The notes under the pieces were generated by a model. That model saw nothing but the letters and a program-made list of their open reading frames with translations. It did not search any database and was not told the origin of the DNA. Shown in pieces: positions 44,250 to 54,531 of a stretch of 64,000 bases of DNA. The translations under genes and the position numbers were made by a program. How positions within the stretch are numbered: the first letter of the stretch is position 1; every line of letters begins with the position of its first letter. The stretch is from Phymatolithon calcareum (Eukaryota > Rhodophyta > Florideophyceae > Hapalidiales). The stretch spans positions 992,001-1,056,000 of the forward strand of contig OZ345381.1 of assembly GCA_977006965.1 (NCBI GenBank), read 5' to 3'.

Positions 44250-44273
44250 ATTTGTTGCGGTATAGACTGGGCC
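44250..44273 (-). repeat. HarbA right terminal inverted repeat
   Basis: Exact partner of 30533-30556. Just inside (about 44176-44222) lies a second, imperfect end-like segment with CGGTATAGACC, GCAGCAAATTTGTTGC and two TATGATAA copies, absent from the left end. Confidence 0.87.
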
Positions 44274-44276
44274 TCA

Positions 44277-44952
44277 GAGCCTTTGTCGACGATCATTATG
44301 CACGGTGTACCGACGTAGACGTACACCCATAGTGCCATAAAAGCGTCCCAGACGGTGGAGGATGACTTATCTGAAATGAAGCCAGCCGCGGAGAAGTGAG
44401 TGCCTTTGCAAATGATGTGCAAAGCAACCTTCCCGTTAATCCAAAACAGGTCAAGGATAACTTCATGGTTGAATACGATCGCGTCTGGTATTGCACCACG
44501 GACTCGACGTGGGGGTGTTCCGTTTTTTTGGCATATGAAACAATTTTTGTTCGTCTCGCGAAGTAGTCGATCGGTATCTGGTTCGACCTTGTTGGGTGTC
44601 GCGAGTTGAGGAGTTCGAGGAGTTTTCGTGCAGAGGGATGGGAAAACTTTTTGTGCAATTGTACGAGTTCCGATTGTGTGTACATTACAGAAAAATCCGG
44701 TGTGGTGAACAAATGTCCAAGCTTGACACTTATGGGGCATGTCCATTCACTGGTGCAAATGGTCATTGTCTTCAAATCTGTAGCCATACCATGTTTCAAC
44801 ATAGTGTCCAAGCCGAGGAGTAAAGGGCAATCGAGGGTGATGATATCGATTTTGAACTGAAAAACAGCTTGTTCTCCGTTCTTTAAACGCACGGAAAATC
44901 GAACTGTGCCCATTCCTTGTGACTGAAAGTATTGCTTGCCGAATTTGAACAC
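44277..44952 (-). pseudogene. CopB protease tail, pre-integrase and integrase N-terminal half
   Basis: Frame 44296-44952 contains the protease C-terminal part (LLLGLDTMLKHG) and the start of the integrase zinc-binding region (LVQLHKKFSHPSARKLLELL). After a frameshift near 44550 the other frame (44207-44746) continues the zinc finger (CFICQKNGTPPRRV) and the core with EVILDLFWINGK (first Asp) and MIVDKGSEA, where HarbA interrupts the second catalytic Asp motif. Confidence 0.75.
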
Positions 44953-46210
44953 GTTATAACTTTCTCGAGTTTTGGTGGTAGCGTTGTTTCTGATTTACAG
45001 TATTTCAGAAACTGATTGCTTCCACCGACAGAAGTAGTTGCACCGGTATCGATGCATATGCCGTCGTATGCCATACATTCGGGTGAAGACGATGAAGTCT
45101 CTTCGCCGTTTGCCCGTGAAGATTTGAGTATATCGAGGTGTGAAATCTCAGTTGCTTTGTCATCCTCGTCGCTGATATCAAGCACTGAAATATTTGAGCC
45201 CACGATTGATGAATCGTGAAAGTTGATGTTCTCCGGATCGCGAGTGTAGAGCGTCTCGTCATCCCAGGGAAGTAGGCCAAGGAATTGGATAACTTTTTCG
45301 GGCTTGGCTTTGGGACACTTGAACAAGAGATGTTCATCAGAACCACATTCATGGCAACGTAGTAGCTTTCCGTTCTTGAATGGGTTTTTCCTATCACCAC
45401 GCTGCTTGCGCCATTCTCGGATTCCATCAAAGCGCTTTGACGACGTTCCAAGCCGCTTCGTGGCATAGAGAGTGTCTTTTGTGTTCTCCTTGCCAGATTC
45501 CGCGGATTCCTCTGTTGATTCGCAGAGCAGTGTCTCCTTAGCTGTGCGGCGGTAGGATTGAGATTGCGTCCTCCGACGCCAGTTTTCGTACCTGACAATG
45601 GAGTCCAAAAGCTGGATATAAGTTTCATGACTGCTGGCTGCCTTCTTCTCTGGAGCTTTGTTCATAATGGGTTCGTCTCGGCATGACCGCAGCAAAAAAT
45701 TTCTCAAATGTGTGTCGTGCTCGAAAGCACTTCCTAGCTTCTGATGCAAGTTTTTGCCTTTTTCGTGAAGTTTAAACAGAGTTTCCTTGAATGTATCGCC
45801 TTCAGCCTTCGCATCGCGGAATCTGTATGATTCCCATTCCAGAAGAGTACTTTCTTCCGATACTTTTCCCTCGAACTCATCTGACATCATCGCGAAGACA
45901 TCCTGTACGTTTTGGGCGTTTCCGTCGATGTGCTTGAAGAAGAAGTCTATTGCTGCACCTTCAAACAGTTTGTATACAATTTGTATTGCATCGCGCTCAG
46001 TAACTTCACAGACTTCCACATCCTTGCAGTACCGTCTCTTGATTACTTTGAGGCTTTCGTCTGTGCCTTTGCCGGAGTATTTGGATGAAGTTCGGTTGCA
46101 AATTTTGAGCAGAGTATCTTTGGCATAGCGGTGCGCGCGATCGCGATGATCTTGCTGGTTCGGGGAGCTGCAATTACGCGAACGAGAAGATGTGTATTTT
46201 CCATTTCCTT
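44883..46210 (-). pseudogene. CopB gag and protease, 5'-truncated
   Basis: Open from the junction at 46210 to 44883. The gag part includes an acidic helical capsid-like region (FEGAAIDFFFKHIDGNAQNV, then LLEWESYRFRDAKAEGD and FKLHEKGKNLHQKLG) resembling UBN2-type gag, and a CCHC knuckle CHECGSDEHLLFKC. The protease active site reads ICIDTGATTSVGG (D-T-G). The true start is missing because the coding sequence is cut at 46210 where Cop7 begins. Cop7 runs in the opposite direction. Confidence 0.75.
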
Positions 46211-47325
46211 GACTTTGTATGCCTCATGGCCAATGTGCGCAGCTCCGACATTCCCGAAAACTCTAAGTCATGGATCATTGACTCTGGAAGTACATCGCAC
46301 ATGACGTTCGATCGTTCGATCTTCTGCTCGTATACTGAAATGTCGTCAACTGTCGAAATGGGAACAAAAACTAAAGCCACAATTGCAGGCAAAGGTGATG
46401 CCATCATTACGCTCAATGTCAATGGGAAGCCGTCGAAATAAAAAACTGAAGAATGTTATGCACATACCGGACTTTGGATACTCCCTACTATCGGTATCCA
46501 AAATGGATGAGTATGGATATGGGATTACGTTCAAGAACAGGCGTTGTTATGTTAATGCATATCATGACACGGTTGCTACAGGTACACTTCGCAAGAGTCT
46601 CTACTCACTTGACCTTGCAGATGAAAATAAAGTTACCGAAGTTTCCTGTTTCGCTAGCCTCCAGCTTTGGCATGAACGTCTCGCTCATGTCGACCCATCT
46701 GGTATCTCCGATATGGTACGTCATGGGGTGGTCAAAGGTGTGAAAATTTCTCCCAGTCCGAACTCAGTGCATCTCTGCAAAGGTTGTCTTGCCGGCAAAT
46801 GTCATCGCGCTCCTATCCCGAAGTCCAGTAGTACTCGTTCTGAAGCTGTCCTCAACCTCGTACATTCCGACGTCTTAGGTCCTATCGACATTACATAACT
46901 TGGAGGCTCTCGATACTTCATCACATTCATAGTTGATGACTCCAAGTGGACCACGGTATACACCATGCTAAGAAAGTCGGAGAGCTTTGAGTGTTTTCGA
47001 AAGTTCCACAAATACGCTGAAACCCACACAGGTAGAAAGCTTAGCATTTAGACGTACAGGACTTCTCGACTGCACCAAAGCTCAAGGCCATTAGGACCGA
47101 CAACGGCGGCGAGTACCTCTCGAACGATTTCAAGGCATATTTGGCACAGCACGGTGTACACTAGCAACTCACAGTACCATACACCCCACAACAAAATGGG
47201 GTGGCTGAACGCATGAACCGCACCCTTCTCAACTTGGTGCGCTCGATGCTTTATCACAGAGGCATCGAGAAGAAGTTCTGGGCTGAAGCACTTGCTACTG
47301 CTGTGTATGTTCGAAATCGAGTTAC
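46211..47325 (+). pseudogene. Cop7 gag end, protease and integrase
   Basis: Protease D-S-G is readable at about 46274. The frame then breaks at 46437 with the lesion shared with Cop3; pre-integrase WHERLAHVDPSGISD follows. A TAA at about 46896, in the same codon region as in Cop2, and frameshifts near 46930 and 47042 break the integrase core. The second Asp box (RTDNGGEY) and the Glu box ([10 protein letters not shown]) are still legible. It ends in VRNRV at the first solo LTR. Confidence 0.8.
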
Positions 47326-47770
47326 TGTTCGAAGTGCGATTGCTTGGAGCTCTAGTCGCAAACACACTTCAATATGAAGGTATGATCTCGGTACACGTGT
47401 ACACGTGTCAAGTCGAAAGTCAAAGTGTCTCAGAACTTTGAATCAAGAAGATTGGCGGTGACACGTGTCAAAGAATGTTAAGAGTATGATAATCATACTC
47501 CCCTCACTCAGTAGATGATTCTTGTTTTTTTTCCTGTTACACGTGTCATATGATATTATGACAAATTTGTTTAGGGTTAGAGTGTCTCCGTCGTCAATTA
47601 GGGTTTTTGATCAAGTTGATTGAGTTTTCAGGTCTATATATGCTCGACCTGGGATCCGCCAAGTGAACAAACCAAGGAACTCATTCTCACCTATCTCAGC
47701 TTCTACTCAACCATTTCACATCAACCAAACTTTTTCTTTCTCCTCATCACTTGCCTAACCTTCTCCAACA
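47326..47770 (+). repeat. Solo LTR 1 in Cop7 (445 bp)
   Basis: TGTTCGAAGTGCGATTGC...CTTCTCCAACA with perfect duplication GTTAC at 47321-47325 and 47771-47775. The interrupted integrase codons for [12 protein letters not shown] join up when it is removed. A solo LTR arises when the two LTRs of a full element recombine. Confidence 0.92.
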
Positions 47771-47775
47771 GTTAC

Positions 47776-48368
47776 GTCAAGAGGACTTCCTTCAAACACG
47801 ACCCCCCATCACATATGGATGGGTGCCGCTCCAGATTTGGGGCACTTACGTTCATTTGGCATAAAGTATTGGTACGTGACTCCAAAAAGGAAGGTTAAGA
47901 AACTCTACTCTCGAACTCGTGAAGCCATTATGCTGGGATATGCGACTTCGTCCAAAGGGTATAAGCTGTGGGATCCGAGCTCCAAGAAGGTGATCGTGTG
48001 AAGGGATGTGACGTTCGACGAATCGGATTGCGGATTAGGTGAGGCTGAAACGGATGCATCCACTGACACTCCGAACAACGCAGAGGTCAAAGTATGTGAG
48101 GATATTGTTGAAGCTAAGGACATTTCAGAGGAGGACACCAAGAACCTCGATGCAACCAGCCAAGAAGGGCAGCAGGCGGACGATAGAGAACAACCTACAA
48201 CTCCACCGGCATCTGAAGAAACCACACCGATGATCGCCAAACCCATACTTCGCAGGTCAGCTCGGGTCTCAAAACCACCCACTGACTTCTGGAATGCTCC
48301 CCCGCATACTGCCATGCTTGCCTTCGAATCTGTCAATCTCGCATCGGAATCCGGTTTGTCTTCTCAAC
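47776..48368 (+). pseudogene. Cop7 integrase C-terminal part and linker
   Basis: Continues with [20 protein letters not shown], then LDSRT-like YSRTREAIMLGYATSSKG, a TGA at about 47999 (Ser codon in relatives), and the acidic linker up to SESGLSSQ, where the second solo LTR lies. Confidence 0.8.
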
Positions 48369-48813
48369 TGTTGGAGAAAGTTAGGCAAGTGACGGAGAGA
48401 AAGAAAAAGTTTGGTTGATGTGAAATGGTTGAGTAGAAGCTGAGATAGGGGAGAATGAGTTCCTTGGTTTAATTACTTGGCGGACCTCAGGTCAAGACTA
48501 TATAGACCTGAGAACTCAATCAAGTTGATCAAAAACCCTAATTGACGACGGAGACACTCTAACCCTAAACAAATTTGTCCTAATATCATATGACACGTGT
48601 AACAGGAAAAAAAACAAGAATCATCTACTGAGTGAGGGGAGTATGATTATCATACTCTTAACATTCTTTGACACGTGTCACCGCCAATCTTCTTGATTCA
48701 AAGTTCTGAGACACTTTGACTTTCGACTTGACACGTGTACACGTGTACCGAGATCATACCTTCATATTGAAGTGTGTTTTCGACTAGAGCTCCAAGCAAT
48801 CACACTTCCAACA
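48369..48813 (-). repeat. Solo LTR 2 in Cop7 (445 bp, reverse orientation)
   Basis: TGTTGGAGAAAGTTAGG...CACTTCCAACA with perfect duplication TCAAC at 48364-48368 and 48814-48818. It closely resembles solo LTR 1 reversed. Confidence 0.92.
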
Positions 48814-48818
48814 TCAAC

Positions 48819-50071
48819 AAGTACCTCAGACCTTTAAGGAAGAGACTTCGAATGAGAATGTCGACCTCTGGTCTCCAGCCATTAAGAAAGAACATTCTTC
48901 ACTCGTCCAATACAACTCTTGGAATCTGATTCCGCGCAACTCCGACATGAACGTCCTTCCGTGCAAGTATGTCTTCAAGGTCAATGATACAGGCCCAAAA
49001 GTACGCATTGTAGCGAAAGGGTTCCGACAGGTGCATGGGGTGGACTACGGTGAAACGTATGCCCCAGTCGTAAAGTTCACCTCCATCCGTATCCTACTTG
49101 CAACAGTTGCAGTCCATGACTTGGAACTTCATCAAATGGATGTTGTGACAGCATTTTTGCATGGTGAGCTCGACGAAGACATATACATGGAGGTTCCGGC
49201 CGGCTTTCAAGACTCCAAGCATCCCGATCTGGTGTGCAAGCTCCTCAAGGCACTATATGGTTCGAAGCAAGCTCCTCGACAATGGCATGCCAAGATTGAC
49301 AAGTTCCTCATCGACGAGCTTGGATTCTCAAGTAGTCCGAATGATCCATGTCTCTATGTCCGGCACAAGTCTAATTCCATCATGATCATCGCTCTCTACG
49401 TGGATGACTTGCTTATTGTCGGGAACAACACTTCTGCCATTATGTGGATCAAGGGGGAGCTCAACCAGAGATTCGAAATGAAGGATCTTAACGAAGCCAG
49501 CTTGTGTCTTGGACTTGAAATCCGAAGAAATCGAAAACTTCGGACTCTGCATCTCTCACAGTCGGTGTACGCTCAGTCCGTCTTGGAACGTTTTGGTATG
49601 CAAAACTCAAAACCAGTACCGACACCAATGGAGTCCAGTCCCAAGAAAACCGCAGTTGGAGAAATTGATATCACCGAGTCTGTGTCAGACCAAGTCCCGT
49701 ATCGTCCTGCTATCGGAAGCCTCATGTATTTGATGGAGGGCACTCGGCCAGATATATCGGACTCGGTTGGCAAGTTGTCTTCATTCTGCGAAAAGCATCT
49801 CCAACGTCACTGGATGGCTGTCAAGCGTGTTCTTCGCTATATCGCGGTTACTCGGAACCATGGCATTCTCTTCGGCTCAAATTGCAACTTGGTGCCATTC
49901 GGCTACACCGACTCGGATTGGGCAAGATGTGGAGAGACTCGTGGTTCTACAAGTGGTTATGTGTTCTTACTCGCAGGGGGAGCGATAAGCTGGCGTTCGA
50001 GGAAGCAGACCATCGTGGAAACCTCAACATGTGAAGCGGAATACATCGCCTTATGTGCCGCCGCCAAGGAA
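48819..50071 (+). pseudogene. Cop7 reverse transcriptase and RNase H core
   Basis: From about 48829 the frame reads VPQTFKEETS and then an open run from 48947: KVNDTGPKVRIVAKGFRQVH, MDVVTAFLHGELDEDIYMEV, KALYGSKQAPRQWH, YVDDLLIVGNN, and RNase H YTDSDWARCGETRGSTSGYV to CAAAKE at the third solo LTR. Catalytic YVDD is kept; several unusual substitutions (GSKQA for GLKQA, DWARC for DWAGC) point to loss of constraint. Confidence 0.82.
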
Positions 50072-50546
50072 TGTTGGAAGTGTGACTGCTTGGAGCATTA
50101 GTCGCATCACACTTCATTTGTGGATGTTTGATCTCGGTACACGTGTACACGTGTCAATAAGTCTCACAGCTGTGTTTGGAGACGTTCAGAGAAGAATTTT
50201 GCTCTGGACACGTGTACAGATGTGATTGGCCGATACGAATCATACCATCGTACTCAGCATCGAAAATGATGAGTTTTGGTATATTACACGTGTATGACAA
50301 TATGATAATGTTATGATAGATTTGTTTAGGGTTACTTGGTCTCCGTCGTCTAGCAAGGGCCCATAATCTGATCTAGCATATAGAGCTAGTCTAGATCTGA
50401 TATTCAGGACTATATAGCCAGGTTCTGAGGTCGAGCAAGGCAATAAACCAAGGAACTCATTCACCAACAACTCAGCAACCACTCAACCAATTCATGTCAA
50501 CCAAACCATTCCATCATCCTTATCGCATCCCTAACCTCCAACAACA
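50072..50546 (+). repeat. Solo LTR 3 in Cop7 (475 bp, Cop6-like subtype)
   Basis: TGTTGGAAGTGTGACTGC...CCTCCAACAACA with perfect duplication AGGAA at 50067-50071 and 50547-50551. Its middle has GATCTAGCATATAGAGCTAG and GGGCCCATAATC, relating it to the Cop6 LTR subtype rather than to solo LTRs 1 and 2. Confidence 0.92.
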
Positions 50547-50551
50547 AGGAA

Positions 50552-50851
50552 GACGTATGGTTATCTCGCCTCATCGCCGACGTTCACGGTCTCGTCAAGC
50601 CAGCTCGCATGACTCTCTACACCGACAGTCTGAGTGCGATCGCGACGGGGAGGAATGCTGCCATCACTCAGCGAAACAAACACATCGACATACAATATCA
50701 CTATGTACGCGATGTTGTTGCCACCGGAAAGCTGAACATCAAGTATTGCGAGACGAACTGCATGGTAGCCGACGCATTGACCAAGCCGCTTGATCGTATT
50801 AAAACTGCCAAGTTCGCACAAGACATGGGTATATGCGACTTGACGACCTAG
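50552..50851 (+). pseudogene. Cop7 RNase H end
   Basis: Continues the RNase H frame with VWLSRLIADVHGL, LYTDSLSAIATGRNAAITQR and KHIDIQYHYVRDVVA to a stop at 50849-50851. The polypurine tract follows at about 50856-50872, with one substitution (CAACGGGGAG). Confidence 0.82.
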
Positions 50852-50872
50852 CGTCCCTCGATCAACGGGGAG

Positions 50873-51312
50873 TGTTGAAAGTGTGAAGCTTGGAGCTCTC
50901 GTCGCATCACACTTCAATATCAAGGTTTGATCTCGGTACACGTGTACACATGTCAAGTCGAAAGACAAGCGTCTCAAAACTTGGATTCATGAAGATTGGC
51001 GGTGACACGTGTCAGAGTATGATAAGAGTATGGTAATCATACCCCCCTCACTCAGTAGATGATTCTTGTTTTTTCCTGTTACACGTGTCATATGATATTA
51101 TGACAAATTTGTTTAGGGTTAGAGTGTCTCCGTCGTCAATTAGGGTTTTTGATCAAGTTGATTGAGTTCTCAGGTCTATATAGTCTTGACCTGAGGTCCG
51201 CCAAGTCAATAAACCAAGGAACTCATTCTCACCTATCTCAGCTTCTACTCAACCATTTGACATTAACCAAACTTTTTCTTTCTCCCCATCACTTGCCTAA
51301 CCTTCTTCAACA
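50873..51312 (+). repeat. Cop7 3' LTR (440 bp)
   Basis: TGTTGAAAGTGTGAAGC...CTTCTTCAACA. Both terminal motifs have single changes. The Cop8 3' LTR starts two bases further on. Confidence 0.85.
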
Positions 51313-51313
51313 C

Positions 51314-51691
51314 TTTTGGATGGAGGTTTTGAGGATGACGCTTGAGATGGTGGAGATAGTTTTGAGATGTTTCTTGGTTTATTGAGTCGGGGCATAAGAT
51401 CCGGGCCTTATATAGGCCTCATATTAAGGTATGATAGGACTTCTGACGCTCATTGCACTATTGACGGTGCTTGAATCAATCAACTAAAAGATTGAATTGT
51501 CGACTGTGATTGATTCAATCAACAAAATTATTGAATTACTGACAATAACAAGATCAATCAAGAAATTGATTGAACTGTAAAGATGAATAAAATGGATTGA
51601 TTCTATCATAACATATGAGAAATGGTTAGAGACTTATGACATAGGATAATGTGTACTGTAACAAGAGCTCCAAGCAGTCACATTTCCAACA
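51314..51691 (-). repeat. Cop8 3' LTR (378 bp)
   Basis: Begins TTTTGGATGGAGG (a TG to TT change at the end) and ends CACATTTCCAACA. It contains a TTATATAGG box and clusters of TTGATTGAATCAATCAA-like inverted repeats. Confidence 0.82.
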
Positions 51692-51766
51692 CTCCCCCTC
51701 TATCGAGGAAGCTTACGAACGTGCAGGATGCAACCCCATCTTTTTCGCGAACTCGGATACCTTGTT

Positions 51767-52944
51767 TCAACTTAGGGGTTTCGTAAGTGCATCAGCGATC
51801 ATGAACTCCGTCGGACAGTACTTGAATTCCACTTTCTCGGTTGCCACAGCTTCGCGAACATAGTGATATTGAATATCAATATGTTTGTTTCGTTGGGTAA
51901 TTGCCTCGTTCTGAGTGGAATATATAGCGCCTTGGTTGTCCGAGAAGATGAGCATGCGAGATGGCTCGTTGAAACCAAGTATGTCGGCAACCAATCGCGA
52001 GAGCCAGACTACTTCTTTCGCGGCGGCACATGCAGCAATGTATTCAGACTCACATGACGATGTCGCGACAATGGTTTGCTTCTTGGATCGCCAGCAAATT
52101 GCTCTCCCTGCAAGCATGAAGACGTATCCACTTGTCGACTTGAGAGTTTCTTGACAGCCTGCCCAGTCGGAGTCGCTATCCCCCACTGGATTCAAACTTC
52201 TGTCTTTGCCAAATAGAATCCCATGATCACGAGTTCCGGCAATGAACCGTAAAACACGCTTAACAGCCATCCAATGGATTTGCAGTGGATTCTCACAAAA
52301 GGAGGAGAGTTTTCCGACAGCATCCGAGATATCCGGCCGACTTCCAACCATCAGATACCTGACGCTTCCAATTGCAAGTCGATACGGAACCTCAGATGAA
52401 ACAGAATCTGTGATGTGGAGTTCATGCACGGTTCTGGTTTTCTTGTAAGGCTCCATCGCGTTGGTACCGGTTTCGAATTTTCCAAGTTAAACCGCTTCAA
52501 CACTGTTTCCGCGTACGATTTCTGTGATAGGTTTAATGTTCGGAGATCACGATGCCGACGGATCTCTAATCCGAGGAATACGCTTGCGTTTCCAAGATAC
52601 TTCATCTCGAATCGCCGGTTAAGCTCCCCCTTCATCCAAGCAATGGCAACATTATCGTTGCCAGCAATAAGCAAGTCATCGACGTACAATGCAATGATCA
52701 TAATGCTCTTGGATGTGTGCCGAGCATAAAGACACGGATCATTCGGACTGCTTGTAAATCCGAGTTCATTTATTAAGAAATCATCAATCTTAGCATGCCA
52801 TTGTCGGGGAGCTTGTTTTATCCCGTAGAGTGCCTTAAGCTTACACACGAGGTCAGGACGCTTGCGATCGCGAAATCCAGCGGGAACCTCCATGTAGATA
52901 TCTTCATCCAAGTATACATGTAAGAATGCAGTGCCGATAACCAT
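51767..52944 (-). pseudogene. Cop8 reverse transcriptase and RNase H
   Basis: Frame 52351-52944 holds the reverse transcriptase: DEDIYMEVPAGFRDRKRPDL, LYGIKQAPRQWH, YVDDLLIAGNDNVAIAWM. After a frameshift near 52450 the RNase H runs in 51767-52456 with DSDSDWAGCQETLKSTSGYV and CESEYIAACAAAKEVVWL to KHIDIQYHYVREAVA. A TAA at about 52946 interrupts the polymerase N-terminus. Confidence 0.83.
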
Positions 52945-54406
52945 TTAGACAAGTTCGAGATCATGAACTGCCACCATGGGGAGAAGAATCTGTATTGATG
53001 TGAAATTCACAACCGGGGCATATGTTACGCCGTAATCCACTCCGTGCACCTGTCGGAACCCTTTCGCGACAATGCGAGCTTTCGGGTCAGTGTCTTTCAC
53101 TTTGAACGCATATTTGCATGGGAGAACGTTCATGCCGGATTCAAGAGGTACTAATGTCCAAGTCTTGTTGCGCATGAGAGATGAGTGTTCTTTCTCAATC
53201 GCAGGGGACCAATAGTCAACGTTATCTTTCGACGTGGCGCTTTTGAAAGTCTGCGGAACTTCTTGAGAAGACAAAGCAGTTTCAGTTGAAAAGTTGGTGG
53301 ATTCGAGAGCCAACATGGCTGTATGCGGGCCAGTATTCCAGAAAGCACTTGGTGGATTTGACGCACGGGTGGATCGACGAAGTATGGGTTTTGCGACAAA
53401 CTCAGGAGTTGCGTCAGCATTAGAAGTTGAGATAGATTCTCCTTTAGAGCCACCGATCTGACCATCAGCGTTGTCCTTTCGTTCGTCCACGGTACCCTAC
53501 ACTGCAACGTCCTCGACTTTAACGGCAACCTCACGGATGTCGGCATAGTTGGGTTTCTGCTCGACCTTGATGATCGCTGGAATAATTTCGGTAGCTTCTT
53601 CAGTTTCAAATGCATCGTGAAAGCTTTGGTCAAACCCTGCATTTGGAAACTGATTGATATATCCGTTTTAAGATTCTCTGTTTCGCATGCCGATTCGTCA
53701 AATACGACATCCCGAGACATGATCACCTTGCGTGCATTCGGATTCCATAATTTGTATCCCTTAGATGCAAACGAGTATCACATCATGATCGCTTCAGGAG
53801 TACGAGATTCGAGCTTCTTGACCTTCTTTTTGGGAATCACGTACCAACACTTAGCGCCAAATACGCGTAAGTGTTCCATGCTTGGTGCGGCTCCCATCCA
53901 AATGTGATGGGGGGTCGTGTTCGAAGGAAGCCCTCGCGACGTAACTCGATTTCGGACACACACAGCAGTTGAAAGTGCTTCAGCCCAGAACTTCATCTGG
54001 ATGCTTTTGTGATGAAGCATCGAGCGCACCAAGTTGAGTAAAGTGCGGTTCATTCGTTCAGCCACCCCATTTTGCTGAGGAGTGTAAGCAACAGTGAGTT
54101 GATGTTGAATGCCGTGCTCGGAAAGATATGACTTGAACTCATTTGACAGGTATTCTCCTCCGTTATCGGTCCGAATAGCTTTGAGCTTAGGTGCCGATGA
54201 GAATTGCTGTACATTGAGGTGTTTCAGCTTTCTTCCGGTGTGTGTTTCAGCGTTTTGGGAAATTTCTGAAAGCACTCAAAGCTCTTAGACTTCTTTCGCA
54301 TGGTGAAAACTGTAGTCGATTTCGAGTGATCATCGATAAACGTGATGAAATATCGAGAGCCTCCTAGTGATGGAATGTCAATTGGACCGAGAACGTCCGA
54401 ATGCAC
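52945..54406 (-). pseudogene. Cop8 integrase and linker
   Basis: Integrase pieces are in 54224-54406 (SDVLGPIDIPSLGGSRYFIT, first Asp) and 53778-54275 ([18 protein letters not shown] second Asp, [14 protein letters not shown] Glu). An in-frame TGA near 53779 and frameshifts near 54250 and 53640 separate them. The linker and the start of the reverse transcriptase (KVKDTDPKARIVAKGFRQVH) lie in 52945-53490. Confidence 0.8.
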
Positions 54407-54531
54407 GAGATCGAGAAGTGCGTTTGAGCGAGAACCACTAGACTTCGAGATAGGAGCACGATGTGCTTTCCCATCATTGCAACCTTTGCATACATTGTCC
54501 GGCTAAGACCCTGGATGGATATTCAATCCTT

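Larger units (their letters stand above)
30533..44273. mobile_element. HarbA: PIF/Harbinger-type DNA transposon (13.7 kb including nested Cop6 and HarbB)
   Basis: The ends are a perfect 24-bp inverted repeat (30533-30556 and 44250-44273) starting GGCCCAGTCTATACCGCAAC, extending with small gaps to about 35 bp. A 3-bp duplication TCA flanks it (30530-30532 and 44274-44276). It carries a DDE nuclease gene (+, 30756-32153) and an accessory gene (-, 43851 to 33484) converging on it; the latter is split by Cop6. Without the nested elements it is about 5.05 kb. A DDE_4-type nuclease, one accessory gene and a 3-bp duplication fit PIF/Harbinger, although the usual duplication is TWA. Confidence 0.87.
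28332..46210 (-). mobile_element. CopB: divergent Copia-type element, split by HarbA
   Basis: A second Copia lineage, unlike family A in protein sequence. Order on the minus strand: gag and protease (46210 to 44883), pre-integrase and integrase start (44952 to 44274), then after the 13.7-kb HarbA insertion the rest of integrase (30529 to about 30036), reverse transcriptase and the start of RNase H (to 28332). Excising HarbA with one TCA copy closes the integrase frame exactly. Both outer ends are missing: RNase H is cut by the Cop4 LTR and gag by the start of Cop7, so its LTRs are not in this window. Confidence 0.85.
46211..51312 (+). mobile_element. Cop7: 5'-truncated family A Copia element interrupted by three solo LTRs
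   Basis: Begins abruptly inside gag (DFVCLMANVRSS) and continues through protease, integrase, reverse transcriptase and RNase H to a 3' LTR at 50873-51312. Three complete solo LTRs interrupt it at 47326-47770 (+), 48369-48813 (-) and 50072-50546 (+), each flanked by its own 5-bp duplication. It shares the CGAAATAAAAAACT lesion with Cop3. Stops and frameshifts are frequent. Confidence 0.87.
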
